Part shown: piece by piece, positions 17,669 to 26,565 of the stretch
How the letters are laid out: the number at the start of each line of letters is the position of its first letter
Position numbering within the stretch: the first letter of the stretch is position 1
Source: Sphingomonas sp. Leaf9
Lineage (GTDB): Bacteria; Pseudomonadota; Alphaproteobacteria; Sphingomonadales; Sphingomonadaceae
Direction: 5' to 3'
NCBI RefSeq assembly: GCF_001421355.1
Contig: NZ_LMKC01000004.1
Location: 1-64,000, forward strand
DNA length: 64,000 nucleotides
Made by a program: the position numbers and the translations under genes
The notes under the pieces: model-generated
What the model saw: only the letters and a program-made list of their open reading frames with translations
Told to the model about the DNA's origin: nothing
The model's database searches: none

Positions 17669-19438
17669 ATGGCGCTCGACCCGATCCCCGTATTGCAATC
17701 GACCTTTGGCTTTCCCGATTTTCGCGGTGTGCAGCGGCAGGTGGTCGACCGGGTGCTGGCCGGGCAGCGCACGCTGGCGGTGATGCCGACCGGCGCGGGC
17801 AAGTCGCTGACCTACCAGCTGCCGGCACAGATGCTGCCGGGCACCTGCGTCGTCGTCTCGCCGCTGATCGCGCTGATGCATGACCAGCTGCGCGCCGCCA
17901 CCGCCGTCGGCATCCGCGCCGCGACGCTGACCAGCGCCGACGACAATCGTGCCGAAACGCGGGGTCGCTTCCTCGATGGCGAACTCGACCTGCTCTACGT
18001 CGCGCCCGAACGCGCCTCCGGCAGCGATTTCCGCGAGTTGCTTTCGCGCGGCAACCTGTCGCTGTTCGCGATCGACGAGGCGCATTGCGTCAGCGAATGG
18101 GGCCACGACTTCCGCCCCGATTACCGCCTGCTGCGCCCACTGTTCGACCAGTTTCCCGAGGTGCCCCGCCTTGCGCTGACGGCGACGGCGGACGCGCATA
18201 CCCGCGCCGATATCCTCGAACAGCTGGGCATCCCGCACGAAGGGCTGATCGTCGCCGGGTTCGACCGGCCCAACATCCGCTACCACATCACCCCGCGCGA
18301 CCAGGGCACGCGCCAGATCGCCGACGTGATTGCCGCGACCCCCGGCCCCGGCATCGTCTATGTCCAGTCACGCGCCGGCACGGAGCGGCTGGCGGAGGCG
18401 CTGGCGAAGACCGGCCGCCCGGTACGCGTCTATCACGCCGGGCTCGACCCTGCCGTCCGCCAGCGCAACCAGCATGAATTCGTCGCGTCCGAAGACATGG
18501 TGATGGTCGCCACCATCGCGTTCGGCATGGGCATCGACAAGCCCGACGTCCGCTTCGTCGCACATGCCGGACTGCCGAAATCGATCGAGGCCTATTATCA
18601 GGAAACCGGCCGTGCGGGCCGCGACGGCGATCCGGCGGTCGCGCACCTGTTCTGGGGCGCCGACGACTTTGCCCGCGCGCGCCAGCGGATCGGCGAGGTC
18701 GAACCCGCCCGCCAGCCGGGCGAGCGCCAGCGGCTGAATGCGCTGGGCGCGCTGGTCGAAACCGCCGGATGCCGCCGCGCCATCCTGCTGAAGCATTTCG
18801 GCGAGTCGCCGCCCGAATTCTGCGGGAATTGCGACAATTGCCTGACCCCGCCCAATGCGGTCGACGCGACGCAGGTCGCGCAGAAATATCTCTCGGCCGT
18901 ATTCCGCACCGGCATGATGTTCGGCGCGACCTATATCGAACAGGTGCTGACCGGCCAGTCGACCGAGCGCAGCATGACCAATGGCCATGAAAACCTGTCG
19001 GTGTGGAGCATCGTCGAGGGCGACGAACTGGCGCTCCTGAAACCCGTCGGCCGCGCGCTGCAATTGCGCGATGCGCTGCGTGCGAACGAGCATGGCGGGC
19101 TGGAATTCGGCCCTGCCGCACGCGGGCTGCTGAAGGGCGGCGACACGCTGTCGCTGATCGTGCCGCCCAAGCGCGAACGGCGGCGCGGTCGTGGCGGCAC
19201 GTCGACGACGCCCAACCCGACCGGCGACCCGCTGTTCGAGGCACTGCGCGCCAAGCGCCGCGAACTGGCGCAGGAAGCCGGCGTGCCGCCCTATGTCATC
19301 TTCCACGATTCGGTCCTGCGCGAGATGGCCAGCGACCGTCCGCAGACGATCGGCGGCATGCGCCAGATCACCGGCGTGGGGGAGAAGAAGCTGCAAGCCT
19401 ATGGCGACGCATTCCTGAGCGTCATCCAGCAACACTGA
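17669..19438 (+). CDS. recQ: ATP-dependent DNA helicase RecQ
   Basis: The 589-residue 3'-5' helicase has motif I (MPTGAGKSLTYQ), the DEAH box with the RecQ-specific loop (IDEAHCVSEWGHDF), motif VI (QETGRAGRDG), a zinc-binding RQC part with its cysteines (CGNCDNC), and a C-terminal HRDC domain (LREMASDRPQTIGGM). This is the full RecQ layout and length. It acts in recombination repair and stalled-fork processing. The spacer before it holds a strong hairpin, and a CCTCCCC hairpin overlaps its stop codon. Confidence 0.96.
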   Translation: MALDPIPVLQSTFGFPDFRGVQRQVVDRVLAGQRTLAVMPTGAGKSLTYQLPAQMLPGTCVVVSPLIALMHDQLRAATAVGIRAATLTSADDNRAETRGRFLDGELDLLYVAPERASGSDFRELLSRGNLSLFAIDEAHCVSEWGHDFRPDYRLLRPLFDQFPEVPRLALTATADAHTRADILEQLGIPHEGLIVAGFDRPNIRYHITPRDQGTRQIADVIAATPGPGIVYVQSRAGTERLAEALAKTGRPVRVYHAGLDPAVRQRNQHEFVASEDMVMVATIAFGMGIDKPDVRFVAHAGLPKSIEAYYQETGRAGRDGDPAVAHLFWGADDFARARQRIGEVEPARQPGERQRLNALGALVETAGCRRAILLKHFGESPPEFCGNCDNCLTPPNAVDATQVAQKYLSAVFRTGMMFGATYIEQVLTGQSTERSMTNGHENLSVWSIVEGDELALLKPVGRALQLRDALRANEHGGLEFGPAARGLLKGGDTLSLIVPPKRERRRGRGGTSTTPNPTGDPLFEALRAKRRELAQEAGVPPYVIFHDSVLREMASDRPQTIGGMRQITGVGEKKLQAYGDAFLSVIQQH

Positions 19439-19460
19439 TCCTCCCCGGGACGGGGAGGAT
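19438..19460. terminator. hairpin ATCCTCCCC / GGGGAGGAT after recQ
   Basis: ATCCTCCCC-GGGAC-GGGGAGGAT has 9-base perfect arms and begins at the recQ stop codon. It is the same unit as at 27925-27947 and the core of the 8556-8690 palindrome. Confidence 0.65.
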
Positions 19461-19495
19461 TTGCGCACGTCGCCTCGCGCCGCTATCCTCCCCCC

Positions 19496-19924
19496 ATGCA
19501 TATCCGCCGTATCGACGACCGCATTTCGGTCAGCCCGCAGATCACCGCCGACGACGTTGCGACGCTGAAGGCGCAAGGCTTCACCACCATCGTGAACAAC
19601 CGCCCCGATGGCGAGGAAGCGGGCCAGCCGACGGGCGATGCCATCGCGGACGCGGCGGCGGCGGCAGGCCTCGCCTATCACGCCATTCCGATCACCCATG
19701 CCGGGTTCAGCCACCCGCAGCTGGACGCCATGGCCGCGATCCTCGGCGAAACCGACGGCCCGATCCTCGCCTATTGCCGGTCGGGCACGCGGTCGTGCAA
19801 TCTCTGGGCGCTGGCCAGCGCCAAGCAGGGCGGCGATCCCGCGACGCTGGTCGCGGCGGGCGGCGCGGCGGGCTATGACCTGTCGGGCATCCGTCCCACG
19901 CTGGACGCGCTGTCGCAGGGTTGA
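19496..19924 (+). CDS. TIGR01244 / DUF442-type phosphatase-like sulfurtransferase
   Basis: The 142-residue protein has the cysteine-phosphatase loop YCRSGTRSCN with C94 as the likely nucleophile, and the typical N-terminal TIVNNRPDGEE. This family (beta-lactamase-hydrolase-like N-terminal domain, TIGR01244) is annotated as a sulfur transferase or phosphatase and in some bacteria is fused to a persulfide dioxygenase involved in sulfide detoxification. Here it stands alone. No sulfide-oxidation genes are close, so the role stays open. A nested inverted repeat follows the stop codon. Confidence 0.85.
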   Translation: MHIRRIDDRISVSPQITADDVATLKAQGFTTIVNNRPDGEEAGQPTGDAIADAAAAAGLAYHAIPITHAGFSHPQLDAMAAILGETDGPILAYCRSGTRSCNLWALASAKQGGDPATLVAAGGAAGYDLSGIRPTLDALSQG

Positions 19925-19939
19925 CGCCGGCGGTCATGG

Positions 19940-20008
19940 GGACTCCCCCCAAAATGGGGGCCCGTTGCCCGAACCCCGGCAACGACGCGGCCCCAGCATG
20001 GGGAGTCC
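19940..20008. terminator. nested inverted repeats after the DUF442-type gene
   Basis: The outer arms GGACTCCCC (19940-19948) and GGGGAGTCC (20000-20008) enclose an inner pair CGTTGCC (19963-19969) and GGCAACG (19978-19984). The structure probably ends the upstream transcript. Confidence 0.55.
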
Positions 20009-20055
20009 ACGGGAGGATAAGCGGCATTTCGGGCAACATGCTTAATCGACGGTAC

Positions 20056-20092
20056 GTTAACGCACTGAACCCATTCGGTTTTCCGCGTTAAC
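20056..20092. promoter_or_regulatory. GTTAACGC...GCGTTAAC palindrome upstream of the SEL1-like gene
   Basis: Perfect 8-base arms (20056-20063 and 20085-20092) are separated by 21 bases, 57 bases before the SEL1-like start. The TTAAC cores recall half-sites of the cell-cycle regulator CtrA, but the spacing does not match the TTAA-N7-TTAA consensus. It may be an operator. Confidence 0.3.
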
Positions 20093-20148
20093 CAAATCAC
20101 AACCCCATTGCCGGCAATCTCTTGCCTGTACAAATGGGGGTTCGGAAC

Positions 20149-20442
20149 ATGGGCATTGGTCAGAAAGGCGCCCGCTTCCTCTCGGAAAGCCGGGTGGAAG
20201 ACGCAGGCGCAAACAACAGCACGGCGTGGTTCGATCTCGGCATCTGCTATTCCAGCGGGTCCGGCGGGACAGGGATCGACCTGGTCGAGGCGCATAAATG
20301 GTTCAACCTCGCCGCCATGTCGGGCGTCGAGGCGGCACAGGCATGGCGCGCCGAAATCGCGTGCGACATGACCCCGCGCCAGATCGCCGACGCGCAAAAG
20401 GCGGCACGGGCATTCCTGCAGGGCGGCGCGCGGGCGCACTGA
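20149..20442 (+). CDS. short SEL1-repeat protein
   Basis: The 97-residue protein contains one SEL1-like repeat (AWFDLGICYSSG ... DLVEAHKWFNLAAMSG). SEL1 repeats mediate protein-protein contacts. I place the start at 20149 (MGIGQKGAR); an ATG at 20134 in the same frame would add five residues. The C-terminus is a helix (DMTPRQIADAQKAARAF) that is common to this group. No signal peptide is seen. It is convergent with topA across a run of three hairpins. The binding partner is unknown. Confidence 0.75.
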   Translation: MGIGQKGARFLSESRVEDAGANNSTAWFDLGICYSSGSGGTGIDLVEAHKWFNLAAMSGVEAAQAWRAEIACDMTPRQIADAQKAARAFLQGGARAH

Positions 20443-20449
20443 CCGGTGG

Positions 20450-20499
20450 CGCCAACGGGTCCGGTGGCGTTGGGCCGCCGGGGGCAGAACCCGTTGGCG
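20450..20499. terminator. inverted repeat CGCCAACGGGT / ACCCGTTGGCG
   Basis: Eleven-base perfect arms at 20450-20460 and 20489-20499 immediately follow the SEL1-like gene. It is the first of three hairpins stacked between this gene and topA. Confidence 0.6.
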
Positions 20500-20525
20500 A
20501 AAGCGGCGAGCCGCGACTTAAACTC

Positions 20526-20607
20526 GTCACCCCGGACTTGATCCGGGGTCCCGCTTTTTAAACCACGGCAGAGAAGAAGCGGGACCCCAGATCAAGTCCG
20601 GGGTGAC
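20526..20607. repeat. 82-bp near-perfect inverted repeat, GTCACCCCGGA family
   Basis: A left arm of about 31 bases (GTCACCCCGGACTTGATCC ...) starting at 20526 pairs with its complement ending at 20607, around an AT-rich loop. Each arm holds one CCCCGGACTTGATCCGGGG-type unit that recurs elsewhere in the window. It may serve as a terminator and is probably two copies of a palindromic element in opposite orientation. Confidence 0.75.
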
Positions 20608-20623
20608 GGCATAGGCAGAGGGT

Positions 20624-20654
20624 GTGCCTGCGACGGAGAGTCCGTCGCAGGCAC
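20624..20654. terminator. perfect 14-bp hairpin after topA
   Basis: GTGCCTGCGACGGA (20624-20637), loop GAG, and its exact complement (20641-20654) lie 13 bases beyond the topA stop. It is the likely topA terminator, without a clear T run. Confidence 0.65.
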
Positions 20655-20666
20655 AACGACACGCCC

Positions 20667-23249
20667 CTAGCCCTTCACCGCCGGCTTCTTCGCCGGCGCC
20701 TTCATGGCAGGTGCCTTCTTCGCCGCGCCGTCCTTGGCTGCAGCCGCCTTCTTCGGCGCTGCCTTCTTGGCGGCCGACTTCTTCTTGCCCTTCGCCGGAG
20801 CAGCCGCCGCGCGATCGTCGATCAGCTGGGCGGCTTCCTCCAGCGTCAGTGCATTCGGTTCGACCGACTTCGGGATCGTTGCGTTGGTCGTGCCGTCGGT
20901 GACGTACGGACCATAGCGGCCCTCCATCAGCTTGATCTCCAGCTCGGTACGCGGGTGGTTGCCCAACACCTTCAGCGGTTCCTTTGCCGCCCCGCGCGCC
21001 GCGCGTCCGCCGCCCGCCGCCGCTTCGGCCAGCTTGACGACCGCCGCGTTCATGCCGGTTTCGAACACGTCCGCCGTCGACTGCAACCGCGCATATTTGC
21101 CGGCGTGCTTCAGATACGGGCCATAGCGCCCGATCGCCGCCTCGATCGGCTCGCCCGTTTCCGGGTGATTGCCGATGGTGCGCGGCAGGCTGAGCAGCTT
21201 CAGTGCCCATTCGAGGTTCAGCTCGCCGATGTCCTTCGGGATCGACGCGCGCTTCGCCTCCTTGCCCTCGCCCAGCTGAATATAGGGGCCGAAGCGACCC
21301 GACTTGCGTTCGACCTCCAGCCCCGTCTCCGGGTCCTTGCCCAGCCCTTCCGGCCCGGCATCGCCGCTCTCCTCGCCGCCCGGCTGCGCGAAGCGACGGG
21401 TGTACTTGCACTCCGGGTAGTTGGAGCAGGCGATGAACGCACCGAACTTGCCACCGCGCAGCGCAAGGCGACCCTCGCCGCAATTCGGGCACAGCCGCGG
21501 ATCGGTGCCATCGGCCTTTTCGGGGAACAGGTATGATCCCAGGAACTGGTCCAGCTCGGCGGTGATCGCGCTCGGCTGCTGTTCCATCACCTCCGACGTG
21601 CGCGGCTTGAAATCGCGCCAGAACGCCTCGAGCACCGCCTGCCATTCCGCCCGGCCACCCGACACGTCGTCCAGCTCCTCCTCCAGCTCGGCGGTAAAGT
21701 CGTAGCCGACATATTTCTCGAAAAAGCGCTCAAGGAACGCGGTCAGCAACCGCCCGGTCTCCTCGGCGAAGAACCGGTTCTTCTCGACGCGGACGTACCC
21801 GCGATCCTTCAGCACCTGGATAATCGAGGCATAGGTCGACGGGCGACCGATCCCCAGCTCCTCCAGCCGCTTGACCAGCGAGGCTTCGGAAAAGCGCGGC
21901 GGCGGCTGGGTGAAATGCTGTTCGGCGACGACGTCCTTCTTGGCCGGGCTGTCGCCCGAACGCAGCAGCGGCAGCCGGCGCGAATCCTCGTCCGCCGCAT
22001 CGTCGCGGCCTTCCTCGTACAGCGCAAGGTATCCGGGGAACAACACGACCTGACCGGTTGCGCGCAGCCCGGTCTGGCCGGTCTGGTCCTCCAGCTCGAC
22101 GGCGGTGCGCTCCATCCGCGCCGACGCCATCTGGCTGGCCAGCGCCCGCTTCCAGATCAGGTCGTACAACCGGCCATGATCGCCGCTGCCCGCGCGGTCC
22201 TTCGAAAAATCGGTCGGGCGGATTGCCTCGTGCGCTTCCTGCGCATTCTTGGCCTTGGTCTGGTACTGACGCGGCTTGTCGGGGACGTAACTGCCGTCAT
22301 AGCGGTTGGCGATCGCCCCGCGCGCGGCATCGATCGCCGACCCGTCCATCTGCACGCCGTCGGTCCGCATGTACGTGATCGCGCCATCTTCGTAGAGCGA
22401 CTGCGCGATCCGCATCGTGTGGCTGGCCGAGAAACCGAGCTTACGCGCTGCTTCCTGTTGCAGCGTCGAGGTGGTGAACGGCGGCGGCGGGTTGCGCGTT
22501 GCGGGCTTCGTCTCGACATTGACCACGGTAAAGCGGCCATCGACCACCGCCGCCTTCGCGACCTCCGCCGATCCGGCATCGCCCAGCGACAGGCGGTCGA
22601 GCTTCTTGCCCTTGAGCTTCACAAGGCGCGCGTCGAACGGCGTGCCGTCGGCCTCCATCTTTGCGATGACCGACCAATATTCCTGCGCGATGAAGGTTTC
22701 GATCTCGCGCTCGCGCTCGACCAGCAGGCGCAGCGCCACCGACTGCACGCGGCCCGCCGACTTGGCACCCGGCAGCTTGCGCCACAGCACCGGCGACAGC
22801 GTGAACCCCACCAGATAATCGAGCGCGCGCCGTGCCCGGTACGCGTCGATCAGGTCGGTATCCAGCTCACGCGGAGCCTTCATCGCCGCGAGGATCGCGG
22901 GCTTGGTGATCGCGTTGAACGTGACCCGCTCGACCTCCTTGGGCAGCGCGCGGCGCTTCTTCAGCACCTCCTGCACATGCCAGCTGATCGCCTCCCCCTC
23001 GCGATCAGGGTCGGTCGCGAGGATCAGTCGGTCGGCGGTCTTCGCCAGATCGGTGATGGCTTTGAGCTGCTTCGTCTTGTCGGCGTACGTCTCCCAATCC
23101 ATCGCGAAGCCGTCGTCGGGGTTCACCGACCCGTCCTTCGGCGGCAGGTCGCGGACGTGACCATAGGAGGCGAGGACGCGGTAATCCGACCCCAGATATT
23201 TTTCGATGGTCTTCGCCTTGGCGGGCGATTCGACGATGACGAGCTGCAT
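20667..23249 (-). CDS. topA: DNA topoisomerase I
   Basis: The 860-residue type IA enzyme starts with the TOPRIM domain (MQLVIVESPAKAKTIEKYLG; acidic site ATDPDREGEA). It has the catalytic Tyr at about residue 293 in ITYMRTDG, a C-terminal four-Cys zinc finger (CPNCGEG ... CSNYPEC), and several topoisomerase C-terminal repeats (GRYGPY motifs). The last roughly 45 residues are Lys/Ala-rich, as is common in alphaproteobacteria, and should bind DNA non-specifically. It relaxes negative supercoils and is essential in most bacteria. The gene is single, ending toward three hairpins. Confidence 0.97.
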   Translation of the reverse strand: MQLVIVESPAKAKTIEKYLGSDYRVLASYGHVRDLPPKDGSVNPDDGFAMDWETYADKTKQLKAITDLAKTADRLILATDPDREGEAISWHVQEVLKKRRALPKEVERVTFNAITKPAILAAMKAPRELDTDLIDAYRARRALDYLVGFTLSPVLWRKLPGAKSAGRVQSVALRLLVEREREIETFIAQEYWSVIAKMEADGTPFDARLVKLKGKKLDRLSLGDAGSAEVAKAAVVDGRFTVVNVETKPATRNPPPPFTTSTLQQEAARKLGFSASHTMRIAQSLYEDGAITYMRTDGVQMDGSAIDAARGAIANRYDGSYVPDKPRQYQTKAKNAQEAHEAIRPTDFSKDRAGSGDHGRLYDLIWKRALASQMASARMERTAVELEDQTGQTGLRATGQVVLFPGYLALYEEGRDDAADEDSRRLPLLRSGDSPAKKDVVAEQHFTQPPPRFSEASLVKRLEELGIGRPSTYASIIQVLKDRGYVRVEKNRFFAEETGRLLTAFLERFFEKYVGYDFTAELEEELDDVSGGRAEWQAVLEAFWRDFKPRTSEVMEQQPSAITAELDQFLGSYLFPEKADGTDPRLCPNCGEGRLALRGGKFGAFIACSNYPECKYTRRFAQPGGEESGDAGPEGLGKDPETGLEVERKSGRFGPYIQLGEGKEAKRASIPKDIGELNLEWALKLLSLPRTIGNHPETGEPIEAAIGRYGPYLKHAGKYARLQSTADVFETGMNAAVVKLAEAAAGGGRAARGAAKEPLKVLGNHPRTELEIKLMEGRYGPYVTDGTTNATIPKSVEPNALTLEEAAQLIDDRAAAAPAKGKKKSAAKKAAPKKAAAAKDGAAKKAPAMKAPAKKPAVKG

Positions 23250-23335
23250 GATGTGGCGGTCGGTCCTTGTGCGTACGCGTACGAGAGTGGGGAGCGCCGG
23301 GGGGTGGCGTCAAGTCATAGGGTGCGCTGCGGCGA

Positions 23336-23980
23336 TCAGGCGAACACCTCGGCAAGCGGTTGCGGCTGAAGCGCGCGGTAGATCGCGACCGCCAGATACC
23401 AGCCGGCGATCTGCGAACCAATCAGTCCGATATTGATCGCCAACGACACCGCCGGTGACAGGATAGTGGCTTCGTCCGACATCATCGACGCGGCGAGCCC
23501 TGCCACGAACGGCATGTAGAGAATGGCGGTCGCACCGACGATCGCCCCCAGCAACGATCGCGTACGTTCTGCACTGTTGGCCAGCGCTTCGCCGACCGTC
23601 GCCTGCTCCGCGAACAGGATCGGCCCCGATGCGATCCAGCGCGCGTAAATCCAGATTCCCGGCACGATGAACAAGGTGAAGCCGAGCAGGATGCCGAGGT
23701 TCGACAGGAAGCACAGCCCGAAGAAGCCGCCAACATTCCCTGGCATATCGGCCGTCAGCAATCCGCCGGCGCGCATCGCCCGCCGCGTCAGGACATATTG
23801 CAGGATGAAGGACGTGATCGAAATCGCCAGGAACGACAGCGGCATCACATCCGCCCCGCCCAAATCGCCCCACATGCTCAGCGCAACAAGCGGCACCAGT
23901 CCGCCCACCATCGCGACCGGATCACGTCGCATTTCCTCGACCGTATCACGCACCAGGTGCAACGCGTCCCCGATCATCAT
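23336..23980 (-). CDS. multi-pass membrane protein of unknown function, in plsY-dprA operon
   Basis: The 214-residue protein starts MMIGDALHLVRDTVEEMRRDP, then has about five hydrophobic segments including SFLAISITSFILQYVL and ILLGFTLFIVPGIWIYARW. The pattern recalls the glycerophosphodiester-type YciC/DUF membrane domain, where a P-G-hydrophobic segment precedes a conserved Arg; I do not assign a function. Its ATG overlaps the dprA stop codon as ATGA at 23977-23980, so it is translationally coupled to dprA and is the third gene of plsY-dprA. A GGGGGG tract precedes the start. Confidence 0.75.
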   Translation of the reverse strand: MMIGDALHLVRDTVEEMRRDPVAMVGGLVPLVALSMWGDLGGADVMPLSFLAISITSFILQYVLTRRAMRAGGLLTADMPGNVGGFFGLCFLSNLGILLGFTLFIVPGIWIYARWIASGPILFAEQATVGEALANSAERTRSLLGAIVGATAILYMPFVAGLAASMMSDEATILSPAVSLAINIGLIGSQIAGWYLAVAIYRALQPQPLAEVFA

Positions 23981-25071
23981 CCCCCCAGACTGACCCGCCC
24001 GCCGGCGTGCCGCTCCAGCCGCCCGGCCAGCTCGAGTTCCAGCAGCACCGTCTGCACCACCGGCGTCGCGCATCCCGATTGCCGCACCAGTTCGTCGACC
24101 GCGACCGGCACCGGCCCCAGCAGCCCCGTGATCCGCGCCCGCTCCACCTCGCTGGCATCCGCCACCGCCGGTTCGGGGCGATAGGCCCCGCCGGGCGAGC
24201 GCACCGCGCGCGCATCGATCGGGCGCAGCATTTCCGCCACGTCGGCCGCATTCTGCACCAATGTCGCGCCTTCGCGGATCAGCGCGTTGCACCCCTGCGC
24301 CCGCGGGTCGAGCGGCGATCCGGGAACCGCCATCACCTCGCGCCCCGCCTCGCCCGCCAGTCGCGCGGTGATGAGCGAGCCGGAACGTGGTGCGGCCTCC
24401 ACGACCACCGTGCCCAGCGCCAGCCCGGCAATGATCCGGTTGCGTGACGGGAAATGGCGGGCGAGCGGCTGCGTCCCCGGCGGCTGTTCGGCGACCAACA
24501 GCCCACGCGTCGCCACCTCCTCCTGCAGCCCCGCATTTTCCGGCGGGAACACGACGTCGATCCCGCTGGCGATGACGCCGATGGTGGCATGGCCGATCGC
24601 GCCCTGATGCACCGCCGTGTCGATGCCCCGCGCCAGCCCCGACACCACGCAAAATCCCGCCGCGCCCAGTTCCTCGGCCAGCCCGCGCGCAAAGCGGCAC
24701 GCCGCCGCCGAGGCGTTGCGCGCGCCGACCATCGCCACCGCCGGCTTCGTCAGCAGCGACAGGTCACCGCGCACGATCAACGCTGGTGGCGCGCTGTCGA
24801 CCTCCGCCAGCAGCGCGGGATATTCGGGATCGCCGAGCAGCAGATAGCGCCCGCCGAGCCCCCGCACGGTCGCGATCTCGCGCCGCACTACGGCTTCGTC
24901 GGCCAGCACCGGCGCACGCCCGCCGCCCCGCGCCGCCAATGTCGGCAGCGCCTCGATCGCCGCCACCGCATCGCCGTAGCGCTCGATCAGCGCGCGAAAC
25001 GTGACCGGCCCGATATTGGCCGACCGGATCAGCCGCAGCGCCGCGAACCGCGCGGCTTGCGGTTCAGTCAC
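23977..25071 (-). CDS. dprA: DNA-processing protein DprA
   Basis: The 364-residue protein has an N-terminal SAM-like region, a Rossmann-fold DprA core (MVGARNASAAACRFAR, VVSGLARGIDTAVHQGA, FPSRNRIIAGL, VVEAAPRSGSLITARLA) and a C-terminal winged-helix-like domain. DprA protects incoming single-stranded DNA and loads RecA during natural transformation. It overlaps plsY by 8 bases upstream and the membrane-protein gene by 4 bases downstream, so all three are one operon. Full competence genes are not in the window, and DprA alone does not prove competence. Confidence 0.95.
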   Translation of the reverse strand: MTEPQAARFAALRLIRSANIGPVTFRALIERYGDAVAAIEALPTLAARGGGRAPVLADEAVVRREIATVRGLGGRYLLLGDPEYPALLAEVDSAPPALIVRGDLSLLTKPAVAMVGARNASAAACRFARGLAEELGAAGFCVVSGLARGIDTAVHQGAIGHATIGVIASGIDVVFPPENAGLQEEVATRGLLVAEQPPGTQPLARHFPSRNRIIAGLALGTVVVEAAPRSGSLITARLAGEAGREVMAVPGSPLDPRAQGCNALIREGATLVQNAADVAEMLRPIDARAVRSPGGAYRPEPAVADASEVERARITGLLGPVPVAVDELVRQSGCATPVVQTVLLELELAGRLERHAGGRVSLGG

Positions 25072-25639
25072 GCTTGCGGCCGATCCTCGGCTCGGTCCCC
25101 GCGATCAACCGCGCAATATTCTCGCGGTGCTTCCACAACACGATCAGCGCGAGGCCAAGGAACAGCACGGCTAGGTCGAGCCGCCCCAGCGCCGCTGCCG
25201 CGATCGGCGCGGCCACCGCCGCCGCCATCCCCGCGACCGAGGAGATGCGGATCGTCCCCAGCAGCCCCAGCCAGACGATGGCATAGACGAGGCCCGCGAT
25301 CGGGCTGAGTGCCACCACGACGCCCATCATCGTCGCCACGCCCTTGCCGCCACGAAACCGCAGCCACAGCGGGTAACAATGGCCGACGAACGCCGCCGCG
25401 CCCGCGACCAGTTCCTCGCCCGGAAACAGCGCCGCCACGATCCACACCGCCGCTGCGCCCTTCAGCAGGTCGAGCAGCAGCGTCGCCGCCGCCAGCCCCT
25501 TGCGCCCGGTGCGCAGCACGTTGGTCGCGCCGATATTGCCCGATCCGATGGCGCGCAGATCGCCTGCCCCGGCGATCCGCGTGAGCAATATGCCCCACGG
25601 GATCGAACCGAGCAGATAGCCGATCAGCAATGCCGCCAC
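25064..25639 (-). CDS. plsY: glycerol-3-phosphate acyltransferase PlsY
   Basis: This 191-residue membrane enzyme transfers acyl groups from acyl phosphate to glycerol-3-phosphate, the first step of phospholipid synthesis. Family motifs are GYLLGSIPWG, GSGNIGATNVLR, the FRGGKGVAT loop and a late GRLDLAVLF ... HRENIARL region. There is no ATG at a suitable place: GTG at 25639 gives a normal-length N-terminus (MAALLIGYLLGS), while CTG at 25669 sits better behind a GGGGG tract. The start is therefore uncertain. It overlaps dprA by 8 bases and is divergent from murI. Confidence 0.9.
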   Translation of the reverse strand: MAALLIGYLLGSIPWGILLTRIAGAGDLRAIGSGNIGATNVLRTGRKGLAAATLLLDLLKGAAAVWIVAALFPGEELVAGAAAFVGHCYPLWLRFRGGKGVATMMGVVVALSPIAGLVYAIVWLGLLGTIRISSVAGMAAAVAAPIAAAALGRLDLAVLFLGLALIVLWKHRENIARLIAGTEPRIGRKRD

Positions 25640-25767
25640 CGGCGGGAACCAGAGAATGTCGCTCGGCAGGATCGCCCCCGTTACTTGCCGTCTGTGATGG
25701 TCAGGGTAAGGGGTTCGGCGGCGGCTTGCAACGCGGCGGGCGATGCCGATGGAGGACCGAGAGCACC

Positions 25768-26565
25768 ATGGACCCGGCGGCACAACCGATCCTGTTCTTC
25801 GATTCGGGCGTGGGCGGCCTGTCGGTCGTCGCCCCGACCACCAGGCTGCTGCCGACCGCGCCGATCGTCTATGCCGCCGATTCGGCCGGTTTTCCCTATG
25901 GCACCCGGAGCGAGGCGGAGATCGCCGCACGCGTGCCTGCGCTGCTGGGGCGGCTGGTCGAACGCTTTTCCCCGCGCCTGGTCGTCATCGCCTGCAACAC
26001 CGCCTCCACCATCGCGCTGCCGGTGGTGCGCGCCGCCTTGGACGTGCCGGTCGTCGGCACCGTGCCGGCGATCAAGGTCGCGGCGGCGCAGAGCACCACG
26101 CGGGTAATCGGCGTGCTCGGCACGCAGGCGACGGTGCGCCAGCCCTATGTCGACGACCTTGCCGCGCGCTTCGCCGCCGACTGCATTGTGCTGCGCCACG
26201 GATCGGCGGCGCTGGTCGAACTGGCGGAGGCGGCGTTGGCCGGCACCCCGCCGGCTGCCGCCGCGATCGCCCAAGAACTGGCCGGGCTGTTCGACCAGCC
26301 GGAGGGGCAGCGAATCGACGTGATCGTCAATGCCTGCACCCATTTCCCGCTGCTGGAGGACGCGATGCGGGCCATCGCTCCGCACGTCGCGTTCGTCGAC
26401 GGCGGCTCCGGCATCGCCCGGCGCATCGTGGCGTTGACCGCAGGACAGGGATTCCCCGCGACTCCGCTGCCCGGCCGGCTCGTGTTCACCCGATTGGGTG
26501 AGCGGGAACGGACGATCGCCGCCGGGCTGGCGCGTCAGGGGTTCGCATCGGTCGAGGCGCTGTAG
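25768..26565 (+). CDS. murI: glutamate racemase
   Basis: The 265-residue enzyme makes D-glutamate for peptidoglycan. The two catalytic cysteines are C76 (ACNTAST) and C190 (NACTHFPLL). The substrate loop is FDSGVGGLSV, and the PYG motif is FPYGTRSE. The start at 25768 lies behind GGAGGACCGAGAGCACC. It is divergent from plsY with 128 bases between starts. A GGGGGC/GCCCCC hairpin lies directly behind its stop codon. Confidence 0.95.
   Translation: MDPAAQPILFFDSGVGGLSVVAPTTRLLPTAPIVYAADSAGFPYGTRSEAEIAARVPALLGRLVERFSPRLVVIACNTASTIALPVVRAALDVPVVGTVPAIKVAAAQSTTRVIGVLGTQATVRQPYVDDLAARFAADCIVLRHGSAALVELAEAALAGTPPAAAAIAQELAGLFDQPEGQRIDVIVNACTHFPLLEDAMRAIAPHVAFVDGGSGIARRIVALTAGQGFPATPLPGRLVFTRLGERERTIAAGLARQGFASVEAL

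Noticed and set aside
20450..20654. CRISPR-like array
   Set aside because: The repeats here are three unrelated hairpins with no regular spacers, and no cas gene is in the window.
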